Shown here one piece after another: positions 56,370 to 64,000 of a stretch of 64,000 nt of DNA. The DNA lies in assembly GCA_009838525.1 (NCBI GenBank), contig VXRJ01000011.1, forward strand, positions 96,262 through 160,261. Direction: 5' to 3'. The notes beneath the pieces are model-generated. The model had not been told where the DNA came from. It did no database searches and worked only from the letters and a program-made list of their open reading frames with translations. The stretch comes from Acidobacteriota bacterium (GTDB lineage: Bacteria; Acidobacteriota; Vicinamibacteria; Vicinamibacterales; UBA8438). The position numbers and the translations under genes are program-made. How positions within the stretch are numbered: the stretch's first letter is position 1; each line of letters begins with the position of its first letter.

Positions 56370-57451
56370 CGCAGTTTCAGCGTCGTCAGGCTGAAGAGCG
56401 CAAAGACGATCGCCAGGATCAGGAAGCGACTGATGATCTTCGGCTCGCTCCAGCCGATCTGTTCGAAGTGGTGATGAATTGGCGCCATCTTGAAGATGCG
56501 CCGACGGGTCAGCTTGTAGGAGCCGACCTGCAGGATGACGGACACGGCTTCGATGACGAAGACGGCGCCGACGATCGGGAGCAGCAGTTCCTGCTTGATC
56601 AGCAGCGCGACCGTACCCAGCGCGCCGCCTAGGGCGAGCGATCCGACGTCGCCCATGATCATGTCGGCGGGGTACGAGTTGTACCAGAGGAACCCGAGTC
56701 CGGCCCCGACGAGGGAGCCGCAGAAGATCGTCAGCTCGCCGGCGGGCGGGAAGCGGACGAGCAGCAGGAACTCGGCGATCTCGGCATGGCCGCTGACGTA
56801 GGTGAGCGCCGTAAACGCGCCCGCCGCCACGGTGAAGATGCTGATCGCCAGGCCGTCGAGCCCGTCCGTCAGGTTGACCGCGTTCGACGCGAATACCAGT
56901 ACGAGCATTGCGAACGGGACGTAGAGCCAGCCGATGTCGGGCGTGAACTGCTTGAAGAACGGGAAGAGTATCTCGGTGCTGTAGACCCCGGCGGCGGAGA
57001 GCTGCAGCAGAGCGACACCGACCCCGGCCCCCACCGCCCCCTGGAGCACGAGCTTCCCGCGCGCGGAGAGCCCGCGATGGGAGCCTACCCGCACCTTCAG
57101 CAGGTCGTCGGCAAGACCGATCGCCCCGAACGCCGCGGTCGCGATGAACGCGATCCGGACATAGACGTTCGTCAGATCGGCCCAAAGCAGCGTGGGGACG
57201 AACGCGGCGGTCAGGATCAGCAGCCCGCCCATGGTCGGGATCCCCTGCTTCTGCTGATGCGTCGCCGGTCCGTCGTCCCGAATCGGCTGCCGCGCGCCGA
57301 GGGCGCGAAGCCAGCGGATCGTGACCGGGCCGAACGCGAGCGTCACCACAAACGCCGTGATGCTGGCCGCGGCGGTCCGGAAGGTAATGTACTGGACGAC
57401 GTTCAACGCCCCGAACTGCTCGTGCAGCGGGAAGAGAAGGTGGTACAGCAT
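56366..57451 (-). CDS. mraY: Phospho-N-acetylmuramoyl-pentapeptide-transferase
   Basis: A 361-residue ten-span membrane enzyme that makes lipid I. Conserved blocks are THQQKQGIPTMGGLLIL, the aspartates in GAIGLADDLLKV, SNAVNLTDGLDGLA, MGDVGSLALGGALG and RRIFKMAPIHHHFE. ATG 57451 overlaps the murF stop by one nt (TGATG), with AAGGAGGT about 10 nt upstream. The ATG at 57460 is too close to that site. The murF-mraY-murD order is standard. Confidence 0.97.
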   Translation of the reverse strand: MLYHLLFPLHEQFGALNVVQYITFRTAAASITAFVVTLAFGPVTIRWLRALGARQPIRDDGPATHQQKQGIPTMGGLLILTAAFVPTLLWADLTNVYVRIAFIATAAFGAIGLADDLLKVRVGSHRGLSARGKLVLQGAVGAGVGVALLQLSAAGVYSTEILFPFFKQFTPDIGWLYVPFAMLVLVFASNAVNLTDGLDGLAISIFTVAAGAFTALTYVSGHAEIAEFLLLVRFPPAGELTIFCGSLVGAGLGFLWYNSYPADMIMGDVGSLALGGALGTVALLIKQELLLPIVGAVFVIEAVSVILQVGSYKLTRRRIFKMAPIHHHFEQIGWSEPKIISRFLILAIVFALFSLTTLKLR

Positions 57452-58878
57452 CAGGCCCATACCTCCTTCAACCGGTCCGCCACCACCTCCGTGCGCGTCC
57501 CGCGCGACCCCTTGACCAGCACCAGATCGCCGGGCCGGATTCGCTCGATCGCCACGTCCGCGGCCGCGTCGCTGTCGGCACAAACGGCAGCGGCGGCGGC
57601 GGGCAAGCCTGCCGCCCGCGCGCCGTCGGTCAGCGCCGCCGCATCGTCGCTCCCCACCGCGATGACCAGGTCGAAACCGGCCTCTCTGGCAGCCCGACCG
57701 CTCTCACGGTGCAATTCCGACGCGCGGTCGCCCAGCTCGCGCATCTCGCCCAGAACGGCGACACGGCGCGCGTGAGCAGTCTCCCGGCCGAGCGACGCAA
57801 GGATCTGGGCGAGCGCGGCCGGATTGGAGTTGTAGGAATCGTCGACCAGCGTGATCCCGTCCCGCAGGCGAATGACCTCGCCGCGACGGGGCGGCGGTCC
57901 GAACGCTGCGGCGGTCTCCACCATCGCGTCCAGCCGCACACCGAAGCGGAGCGCGACAGCGATCGCGGCGAGGACGTTCGCGACATGCCCCGCGCCGACA
58001 AGGCGCGAGCGAACCGTGGCGTCGCCCGCCGGGGTGCGGACTTCCGTCGACCAGCCGTCGAGCCCGCGATCGGCCACCGCCGTTGCGCAAACGTCGGCAG
58101 CGGTCGCCGTCCCGACGCCGAAGGTCGTCACACCGCCCGGGAAACCGGCGATCCGGGCCATCGCGCGCGGGTCGCCCGCGTTCGTCACCAGGTGATCTTC
58201 CGGCCCCGCCCCTTCGAGAATCTCCGCTTTCGCATCGGCAATGGCCTCGATCGACGGGAAGGACTCCGCGTGCACCTCGCGCACATTGGTCCAGACACGG
58301 ACATTCGGCTCCGCGATGCCGACCAGCGTCCGGATCTCGCCCGCGTGGTTCATTCCCAGTTCCATCACCGCCACGGGGGCGCCATGACGCAGTTCGAGCA
58401 GCGAGAGCGGGAGGCCGATATGGTTGTTCAGGTTCCCCGGATTCCGCACGACGCTATGGCGGGTCGCAAGAAACGCCGCGGTCAGCTCCTTGGTCGTCGT
58501 TTTTCCGACACTCCCGGTAATCGCCACGACCTGGGCGCCGGACCGCCGCCGGATGTGGCGTGCGATCGACTGGAGTGCCTCGGTGGTGTCGTCGACGACG
58601 ATCACCACCGGGGCCACTCCCGTCCCGCTGGACCCGGGCAACGCTTTGCGGTCGCTCGCGATCACACCCGCCGCTCCTTGCTGTAGCGCGTCGGCGATGA
58701 AACCGTGACCGTCGAACCGTTCGCCGCGAATCGCGACGAACCAGTCGCCGCGCCGAATCCGGCGGCTGTCAATGGAGAAGCCTTCCACGGTGCGCTCCGG
58801 CCGACCGGACACGAGGACTCCCCCGGCCGCCGCCGCCAGCTCATCCGCCCGAAGCCGCACCGGCTCCCCACGTGCCAC
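57451..58878 (-). CDS. murF: UDP-N-acetylmuramoyl-tripeptide--D-alanyl-D-alanine ligase
   Basis: A 475-residue Mur ligase adding the D-Ala-D-Ala made by Ddl. It has the N-terminal FSIDSRRIRRGDWFVAIRGERFDGHGF, the ATP motif VVAITGSVGKTTTKEL, NPGNLNNHIGLPLSLL, ELGMNHAGEI and the C-terminal DDSYNSNPAAL and LVKGSRGTRTEVV. GTG 58878 is the likely start, 7 bp after the murE stop; longer in-frame starts run into murE. The exact start is uncertain, as a GTG seven codons downstream (58857) also has GGGGAG nearby. Confidence 0.95.
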   Translation of the reverse strand: MARGEPVRLRADELAAAAGGVLVSGRPERTVEGFSIDSRRIRRGDWFVAIRGERFDGHGFIADALQQGAAGVIASDRKALPGSSGTGVAPVVIVVDDTTEALQSIARHIRRRSGAQVVAITGSVGKTTTKELTAAFLATRHSVVRNPGNLNNHIGLPLSLLELRHGAPVAVMELGMNHAGEIRTLVGIAEPNVRVWTNVREVHAESFPSIEAIADAKAEILEGAGPEDHLVTNAGDPRAMARIAGFPGGVTTFGVGTATAADVCATAVADRGLDGWSTEVRTPAGDATVRSRLVGAGHVANVLAAIAVALRFGVRLDAMVETAAAFGPPPRRGEVIRLRDGITLVDDSYNSNPAALAQILASLGRETAHARRVAVLGEMRELGDRASELHRESGRAAREAGFDLVIAVGSDDAAALTDGARAAGLPAAAAAVCADSDAAADVAIERIRPGDLVLVKGSRGTRTEVVADRLKEVWA

Positions 58879-58885
58879 TCTCCCG

Positions 58886-60445
58886 TCACGCCTCGCTCCT
58901 GCCCCGGCGGTTGCCGAACGCGCGCCTGGATGGCGCACCTCGCTCGGCTAGCGCCGCGCGGGCCACGGCAGCATCGTTGAACGGCAGCACGTCCGGCCCA
59001 ATGACCTGTGCCCGTTCATGGCCCTTGCCGGCAATTACGACCATGTCGCCCGGCGCAGCCTCGCCGATCGCCTCGGCAATCGCGCGAGCACGATCCGGGA
59101 TCGTCCGATAGTCGACAACGTCGCTGCCGCCGGTGATGCCCGTTTCGATCTCCCTGATGATCGCGACCGGATCCTCCGAGCGGGGGTTGTCGGAGGTGAC
59201 GATCACGAGGTCGCTCCACCGTGCCGCGGCCGCTCCCATCAGCGGGCGCTTTGTCGCGTCGCGATCACCGCCGCAGCCGAATACGGTGATTACGCGCCGG
59301 GTCGCGAGGGGACGGAGCGTTTCGAGGAGGCGGCGGAGAGCATCGTCGGTGTGGGCGAAGTCGACGATCACGTCGATGTCGTCGGCCGGCGTCGACACCT
59401 GTTCCATTCGGCCCGGCACCCCCTCGACCGCCTCGAGTCCTGCCTCGATCGCGGCGGACGGCAGGTCCAGCGCGACGCCGGCGGCGGCCGCCGCCAACAG
59501 GTTGCCGGCGTTCGTTCGACCCACGAGGGACGAGCGGATGTCGAGGGATCCGCGCGGCGTAGCGGCGGCGATCCGCGTTCCGTCAACCCCGGTGTCCAGC
59601 CGCGCGGCGGTGACGTCGGCCGGTGTGTCGAGAGCGTAAGTAAACGGCCGGCGCACGGTCTCGGCGAGGCGTGCGCCGTAGGGATCGTCGACGTTGACGA
59701 TGGCGTGCGCACGATCCGTCAACAACTCGAAGAGCCGCCGCTTGGCGGCGAAGTACGACTCCATTCCGCCGTGGAAGTCGAGGTGATCGCGCGTCAGATT
59801 GGTGAAGACGCCTGCGTCGAACCGCACATGGTCCACGCGGTGCAGGGCGAGCGCATGGGACGAGGTTTCGAGCACGCAGGCGCGCGCCCCCGCGTTGCGC
59901 ATGGCGCGAAGCATCGCGTGCAGGTCCGGCGCTTCGGGAGTAGTGTGAACCGCCGGCTGTTCATCTTCCGCGTCGTTCCGCGCGATTCGGTTCGAAACGG
60001 TACAGACCCGGCCCGACGGAATGGCCGCCTGCTCGAGGATGGATTCGATCAGGTAAGTCGTCGTGGTCTTGCCGTTGGTCCCGGTCACCCCGACTACCAG
60101 GAGCTCGCCGCTTGGGTCGCCCTGAAACGCAGCGGCGAGGGTGGACATCGCGATCCGCGCATTCGGGACAGCCAGCCAGGAAATCGGCAGGTCAGCCGGC
60201 GGCGGCGACTCTGCCACGACGAAGGCCGCGCCCCGAGCCGCCGCGTCGGCTGCGAACTGTCCGCCGTCGTACCGGGCACCCGGCACGGCGACGAAAACGG
60301 ACCCCGCGGTGACGCGGCGCGAGTCGTAGCAGACATCCGCGACAGGCGCCTCGAGCAGCGCGGCATCGAGGGGGGGCGACGCGCCGCCCGGCGCGATCCC
60401 CGCACGCGCCAGCAGCATGGCGACGGTCACGAAACCTCCCGTCAT
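58886..60445 (-). CDS. murE: UDP-N-acetylmuramoyl-L-alanyl-D-glutamate--2,6-diaminopimelate ligase
   Basis: A 519-residue Mur ligase. It has the N-terminal DVCYDSRRVTAGSVFVAVPGARYDG, the ATP motif VVGVTGTNGKTTTTYLIE, NLTRDHLDFHG and VFGCGGDRDATKRPLMG. The substrate motif TSDNPRSEDP contains DNPR, the mark of enzymes that add meso-diaminopimelate rather than lysine. ATG 60445 overlaps the ftsI stop by TGATG. The gene order ftsI-murE-murF is standard. Confidence 0.97.
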   Translation of the reverse strand: MTGGFVTVAMLLARAGIAPGGASPPLDAALLEAPVADVCYDSRRVTAGSVFVAVPGARYDGGQFAADAAARGAAFVVAESPPPADLPISWLAVPNARIAMSTLAAAFQGDPSGELLVVGVTGTNGKTTTTYLIESILEQAAIPSGRVCTVSNRIARNDAEDEQPAVHTTPEAPDLHAMLRAMRNAGARACVLETSSHALALHRVDHVRFDAGVFTNLTRDHLDFHGGMESYFAAKRRLFELLTDRAHAIVNVDDPYGARLAETVRRPFTYALDTPADVTAARLDTGVDGTRIAAATPRGSLDIRSSLVGRTNAGNLLAAAAAGVALDLPSAAIEAGLEAVEGVPGRMEQVSTPADDIDVIVDFAHTDDALRRLLETLRPLATRRVITVFGCGGDRDATKRPLMGAAAARWSDLVIVTSDNPRSEDPVAIIREIETGITGGSDVVDYRTIPDRARAIAEAIGEAAPGDMVVIAGKGHERAQVIGPDVLPFNDAAVARAALAERGAPSRRAFGNRRGRSEA

Positions 60446-62547
60446 CACGGTTCCACGAGTGGTGGATCCGACGGCGCCGGCGCGTGGCGATCGAGCCACA
60501 CGATTGCGTCGTCGCCCGCCTCGATAGCAGCGCCGGCCATCGGATCATGTCCTGCCACGACACCGTCCCCGACGATGCGGGCACGCAGATCGAGCCGCGC
60601 AAGCGTCTCGACCACCTCGCGCGCACTCAGTCCGCGCAGATCGGGCATCCAGCGGCCAGTGGAAACGGGCCGGGGTGGGCCGGCGGCTGCCAGCGCCGGC
60701 TGGCGGTCGACCGCGGCCGCATCGGCCACCACGACCGGAGGCGCGCTATCGCCCGTCGCCGGCACCTCCAGGCGCCGGAACGCCTCCGAAGCGACCCGCC
60801 GAAAGATCGGCGCCGCCACCGCGCCACCGGTGTAGACCCGCTGCAGCACGCCGTTGATGACGGCGGAGCGGGGCGTGTCGATCATGACCAGCATCACGAA
60901 ACGCGGATCCCCGACGGGCGCGAACCCGACGAACGACGCGTTGTGGTCGTAGTGCGAGTACACGCCGTCAATCAGCTTCTCCGCCGTGCCGGTCTTGCCG
61001 GCGATCGAGTAGCCCGCCACCCGCGCGTTGCGCGCCGTGCCACGCTCGACCACCTGCGTCATGATGTCGGTCAGCTCGCCCGCCGTCTGTCGCGCGATCG
61101 CACGGCGTATCACGCGACGTTCGCGCTCCTCACGACCATCGGACCGGATGACGGCGCGGACCAGCCGCGGCGCGATCAGTTCGCCGCCGTTCGCCACCGC
61201 GGCCACCGCGGCAGCCACCTGCAGCGGCGTCACCGCGACCTGGTAGCCCATCGCGATCGATGCGATGGCGCGCTGGGTGAGCGACTCCGCCGTCCAGACC
61301 AGACCGGAGCTCTCCGAGGGAAGGTCGGGTGATAGCGCCTGCCCGAAGCCGAAACGTCGGACGAAACGGCTGAGCCGCTCCGGCCCGAGCCGCAGCCCCA
61401 CCTGGATCGCACCGACGTTGCTCGACCGGACAATCACGTCGTTGAACGTGAGCGGCCCCATCCTTCTGAAGTCGGGGATCCGGTCGCCGCCGACGACTAT
61501 GTATCCGGCACTCACGTCGAACACCTCGTCGCGATCGACGACCCGCTCCTCGATTGCGGCGGAGGCGGTGACGACCTTGAACGTGGAGCCCGGTTCGTAG
61601 AGATCCTGCACCGCGCGATTGCGTCGCCGCTCCGGCGTTGCGCCCGCGAAAGCGTTCGGGTTGAACGTCGGCTCGCTCGCGAGCGCGAGGATGTCGCCGT
61701 TACGCGGGTCAAGCATGACCACCGCGCCGGCGTCCGCATTGTGCCTCTCGATGCCGGCGCGCAGTTCGCGCTCGGCAATGTGCTGCAGCTGTGCGTCGAT
61801 CGTCAGCTCGATCGTGGCCCCGACGGTAGGAGGACGCTCAATCCGGCTGAACGCCTGCCGGCGTGCGTCGGTTTGCACCAGCACTTGGCCGGTGTCGCCA
61901 CTGATCTCGCTGTCGTATGTCGATTCGATTCCGCTGAGCCCCTGGTTGTCCGTTCCGACATAGCCGAGCACGTGTGCGGCGAGCGTGCCGTTGGGGTAGT
62001 AACGACGATTCTCGGTCAGGAAACCGACGCCGCTCAGGCCAAGTTCAGCGACGCGGCGCGCCTCGTCAGGCGTCACGCGCCGCTTGACATAGGCGAACGC
62101 GTTGCGGCGACTGAGCCGTTCAGCGATGCCGCCGCGCTGCTCGCGCGCGCAGTCGTCCAGCGCGCCACACAGCGCGGCGGCGGCCTCCACCGGATTCTCC
62201 ACCTCGGCCGGGACCGCGTAGATGGTGTCGGCGTCGACGCTGTAGGCAAGCACGCGTCCGTGCCGATCGACGATTTCCCCCCGTTTCGGATGGAGCTCGA
62301 TCACGCGCTGATGCTGGTTGCGGGCCCGCTCCGCCAGGAAGTTGCGCTCAACTACCTGGAGGTGGACCAAACGCGCCTCTATTCCCGCAATCCAGATTGC
62401 GAAGCCGCAGCCGGCGACGATTACCCGCCGGCGCAACTTCAGGCGCCAGTCGAACTGCGGCGGACCGGAAGCGCGTTGCGGACCGCGCCGGAGCACACGG
62501 TCGAACCACATGCGGAACCGGTCGCGGCGTTCAGTTTGTCTGCGCAT
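60445..62547 (-). CDS. ftsI: Septal peptidoglycan transpeptidase FtsI/PBP3 with PASTA domain
   Basis: A 700-residue class B penicillin-binding protein that cross-links peptidoglycan at the septum. It has one membrane segment near residues 40-57, a dimerisation domain with KRGEIVDRHGRVLAYS, and the transpeptidase with catalytic S321-K324 (GSTFK), S375-S376-N377 and K518-T519-G520. A C-terminal PASTA domain starts after about residue 640 (MPDLRGLSAREVVETLARLDLRARI). The PASTA domain is more typical of Gram-positive PBPs. ATG 62547 overlaps ftsL by 17 bp. Confidence 0.95.
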   Translation of the reverse strand: MRRQTERRDRFRMWFDRVLRRGPQRASGPPQFDWRLKLRRRVIVAGCGFAIWIAGIEARLVHLQVVERNFLAERARNQHQRVIELHPKRGEIVDRHGRVLAYSVDADTIYAVPAEVENPVEAAAALCGALDDCAREQRGGIAERLSRRNAFAYVKRRVTPDEARRVAELGLSGVGFLTENRRYYPNGTLAAHVLGYVGTDNQGLSGIESTYDSEISGDTGQVLVQTDARRQAFSRIERPPTVGATIELTIDAQLQHIAERELRAGIERHNADAGAVVMLDPRNGDILALASEPTFNPNAFAGATPERRRNRAVQDLYEPGSTFKVVTASAAIEERVVDRDEVFDVSAGYIVVGGDRIPDFRRMGPLTFNDVIVRSSNVGAIQVGLRLGPERLSRFVRRFGFGQALSPDLPSESSGLVWTAESLTQRAIASIAMGYQVAVTPLQVAAAVAAVANGGELIAPRLVRAVIRSDGREERERRVIRRAIARQTAGELTDIMTQVVERGTARNARVAGYSIAGKTGTAEKLIDGVYSHYDHNASFVGFAPVGDPRFVMLVMIDTPRSAVINGVLQRVYTGGAVAAPIFRRVASEAFRRLEVPATGDSAPPVVVADAAAVDRQPALAAAGPPRPVSTGRWMPDLRGLSAREVVETLARLDLRARIVGDGVVAGHDPMAGAAIEAGDDAIVWLDRHAPAPSDPPLVEP

Positions 62548-62926
62548 CGGCCGACTCCCGTGCCCCCGAATCGTCTCGCCGCTCGATCACTATCGCCTGG
62601 TCCGGCGCCGGCGCCACGAGATCCAACTGCTCGGTTGCGATGCGTTCAATCCGGCCAGGCGCCCGCAGGGTCTCGATCTCGAGGCGGAGATGCCGGTTGG
62701 TCTCCAGCTCGCGCGCCTGCTCCTGACGCAGCCGTTCCACTTCATAGCCATGCTGCAGCAACTGGAAATGCTGCCAACCGGTGACCAGAAGCAGGATCAC
62801 GAAGGGAAGCACCACCAGGAACAGGCGCTGGAATTCACGCTGCCGCTCCGCATCCACCTCCCGATGAATCCGGGTGTTGCGGATCTCCTGCGTGTAGAGG
62901 TCCTTCAGGAAATCTTCCTGCTTCAT
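62531..62926 (-). CDS. ftsL: Cell division protein FtsL
   Basis: A 131-residue bitopic protein with a cytoplasmic N-terminus of about 35 residues, one membrane segment (LFLVVLPFVILLLVTGW) and a periplasmic coiled coil (QLLQHGYEVERLRQEQARELETNRHLRLEIETL). Size, topology and position between rsmH and ftsI identify it as FtsL; sequence alone is weakly conserved in this family. With FtsB and FtsQ it activates FtsWI. ATG 62926 overlaps the rsmH stop by ATGA. Confidence 0.88.
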   Translation of the reverse strand: MKQEDFLKDLYTQEIRNTRIHREVDAERQREFQRLFLVVLPFVILLLVTGWQHFQLLQHGYEVERLRQEQARELETNRHLRLEIETLRAPGRIERIATEQLDLVAPAPDQAIVIERRDDSGARESADAQTN

Positions 62927-63858
62927 GCGGACCTCTCGGCGGCGCGCAGCTTCGCGCTGCGGGCGCGTGGGTTGCGCGACCGTTCGCCTTCGGACGGACG
63001 GAGCGGACGCCTGGTCAGGACACGGACGGCCGATGAGGAAGGGCCGTTCAGGCCTTCGCGTTCGAGGCGCCGAAACGTCTGCTTGACGACTCGGTCTTCC
63101 AGTGAATGGAAGGTGATCACCGCCAGTCGCGCGCCGGCGCGGAGACGGCGGCAGACCGATTCGATCCAGGCGTCGATACCCTCCAATTCCCGGTTCACCC
63201 AGATCCGGAGCGCCTGGAAGGTGCGCGTCGCAGGGTGGATCCGCCAGCGGCCAGGGCGTCCCACCGCGCGGCGGACGGCGTCCGCCAACTGGCCGGTCGA
63301 GGCTATCGGCTCCCGTTCACGGACGGCTGCGAGGCTGCGCGCGATCCGCCGCGCGTGGCGATCCTCGCCGTATCGATAGATGACGTCCGCCAGCTCCGGT
63401 TCCGGCACGTCGCGCAGCAGTTCCGCCGCCGTCGGCCCGGTCGTGCGGTCCATCCGCATGTCCAGTGGCTCGTCACGCCGGAAGCTGAAACCGCGCGGAC
63501 CGTCGAGCTGCATCGACGAGACTCCCAGATCGGCCAGCGCGCCGCCATCGATCGATCCGATACCGCGTGCGTCGAGGGTGGCATCAAGCGTCCGGAAGTC
63601 GGCGTGCGCCAGATCGACACGGTCGGCGAACGGTCGCAGCGTGTCGCGGGCGAGTGGCAACGCCTCGGCATCGCGGTCGATGCCCAGGAGTCGATCCGCC
63701 CCCGCTTCCAGAAGGGCGCGCGCGTGACCGCCGGCGCCGACCGTGCAGTCGACGAACAAGCCGCCACGGGCCGGATCGAGCAGCGTGACCACCTCGGCCG
63801 CCATTACCGGGGCGTGCGACATCGGCGCATTGCGGGGCGTCCGTTCGGTGCCAGCCAT
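62923..63858 (-). CDS. rsmH: 16S rRNA (cytosine-1402-N4)-methyltransferase
   Basis: A 311-residue S-adenosylmethionine-dependent methyltransferase (MraW). Conserved blocks are HAPVMAAEVVTLL, FVDCTVGAGGHARALLEAG, LGIDRDAEAL, GALADLGVSSMQLDGPRGFSFRRDEPLDMRM, TRTFQALRIWVNRELEGI and ITFHSLEDRVVKQTFR. ATG 63858 has GGAAGGA upstream; a second ATG at 63822 would start MSHAPVM and give a length nearer the family norm. It follows mraZ by 28 bp at the head of the division cluster. Confidence 0.96.
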   Translation of the reverse strand: MAGTERTPRNAPMSHAPVMAAEVVTLLDPARGGLFVDCTVGAGGHARALLEAGADRLLGIDRDAEALPLARDTLRPFADRVDLAHADFRTLDATLDARGIGSIDGGALADLGVSSMQLDGPRGFSFRRDEPLDMRMDRTTGPTAAELLRDVPEPELADVIYRYGEDRHARRIARSLAAVREREPIASTGQLADAVRRAVGRPGRWRIHPATRTFQALRIWVNRELEGIDAWIESVCRRLRAGARLAVITFHSLEDRVVKQTFRRLEREGLNGPSSSAVRVLTRRPLRPSEGERSRNPRARSAKLRAAERSA

Positions 63859-63886
63859 CGTCCTTCCGCCGGTCCTTCTTCTCGTG

Positions 63887-64000
63887 TCAGATCCCGTAGT
63901 CGGCCAATGCGCTCAAGTCGTCGTCGGTCAGCGGCTCCTGCTTCAACTTCTTCGCGAACCGGGCCTGGTTCCACACCTCCAGGTGATCGAGTTTCCCGAA
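63887..64000 (-). CDS. mraZ: Transcriptional regulator MraZ, C-terminal end (cut by window edge)
   Basis: The visible 37 residues FGKLDHLEVWNQARFAKKL ... LTDDDLSALADYGI match the C-terminal end of MraZ, a DNA-binding protein that controls the division and cell-wall cluster from its first position. The N-terminal part and the cluster promoter with MraZ boxes lie outside the window. Identification rests on the position before rsmH and on the FDHLEIW-like motif. Confidence 0.85.
   Translation of the reverse strand, partial: FGKLDHLEVWNQARFAKKLKQEPLTDDDLSALADYGI

Overview
This window looks like chromosomal core DNA from a high-GC, Gram-negative (diderm) bacterium. Diderm evidence is LptD, a TonB-dependent receptor and a TonB protein. 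The MurE substrate motif DNPR points to meso-diaminopimelate peptidoglycan. The TonB N-terminus, the Tat-exported aminotransferase and the overall gene content suggest Acidobacteriota, perhaps the Vicinamibacterales; that placement is inference from resemblance, not from a search. I see no prophage, insertion sequence, CRISPR array, defence island or biosynthetic cluster.

Layout. (1) 1-8411, minus strand: a truncated tonB at the edge, the pyrophosphatase hppA, a DUF502 membrane protein, uppP, then secF, secD, yajC and tgt (export and tRNA modification). (2) 8436-28092, mainly plus strand with minus-strand genes between: ddl, an enlarged UPF0047/YjbQ-like gene, a HEAT-repeat/cyclophilin lipoprotein, folC, lptD, a nucleotide-sugar epimerase, htpX, an M20 peptidase, an exported unknown, thiC, and the rpiB-glyA-helicase-TPR-yggS operon. 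(3) 28142-38528, minus strand: a TonB-dependent receptor, then a glycosyltransferase-citrate synthase-lepA-lepB-M28 peptidase-class V aminotransferase run. (4) 38598-47335, minus strand: larB, mutS2, dnaG, rpoD, a CAU tRNA, a C4 zinc-ribbon coiled-coil protein and a single gene fusing RNase H to holo-ACP synthase. (5) 47563-64000, minus strand: an almost complete division and cell-wall cluster in the order mraZ-rsmH-ftsL-ftsI-murE-murF-mraY-murD-ftsW-murG-murC-ftsQ-ftsA-ftsZ. It is tightly coupled by ATGA and TGATG overlaps and lacks murB and ddl.

The most unusual protein-level observation is the in-frame RNase HI-AcpS fusion, with both sets of catalytic residues intact. The most unusual system-level observation is a promoter pattern. 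At many transcription-unit starts there is no Shine-Dalgarno sequence, and a -10-like hexamer (TANNNT or CAnAAT) lies only 6-11 nt before the start codon, which predicts leaderless mRNAs. Three divergent gene pairs are only 18-25 bp apart and have overlapping, nearly symmetric -10 boxes that would serve both genes. A tRNA gene shows the same geometry. These are sequence readings; 5'-end mapping would be needed to prove them.

Other structure: a 32-bp tandem repeat beside ftsZ, a 106-bp inverted-repeat element between murD and ftsW, GC-rich hairpins at convergent gene ends, a recurrent motif just after several TAG stop codons, and an in-frame palindromic insertion in mutS2. No gap without a gene exceeds 300 bp; the largest (47336-47562, 54814-55001, 280-447) are described as features.
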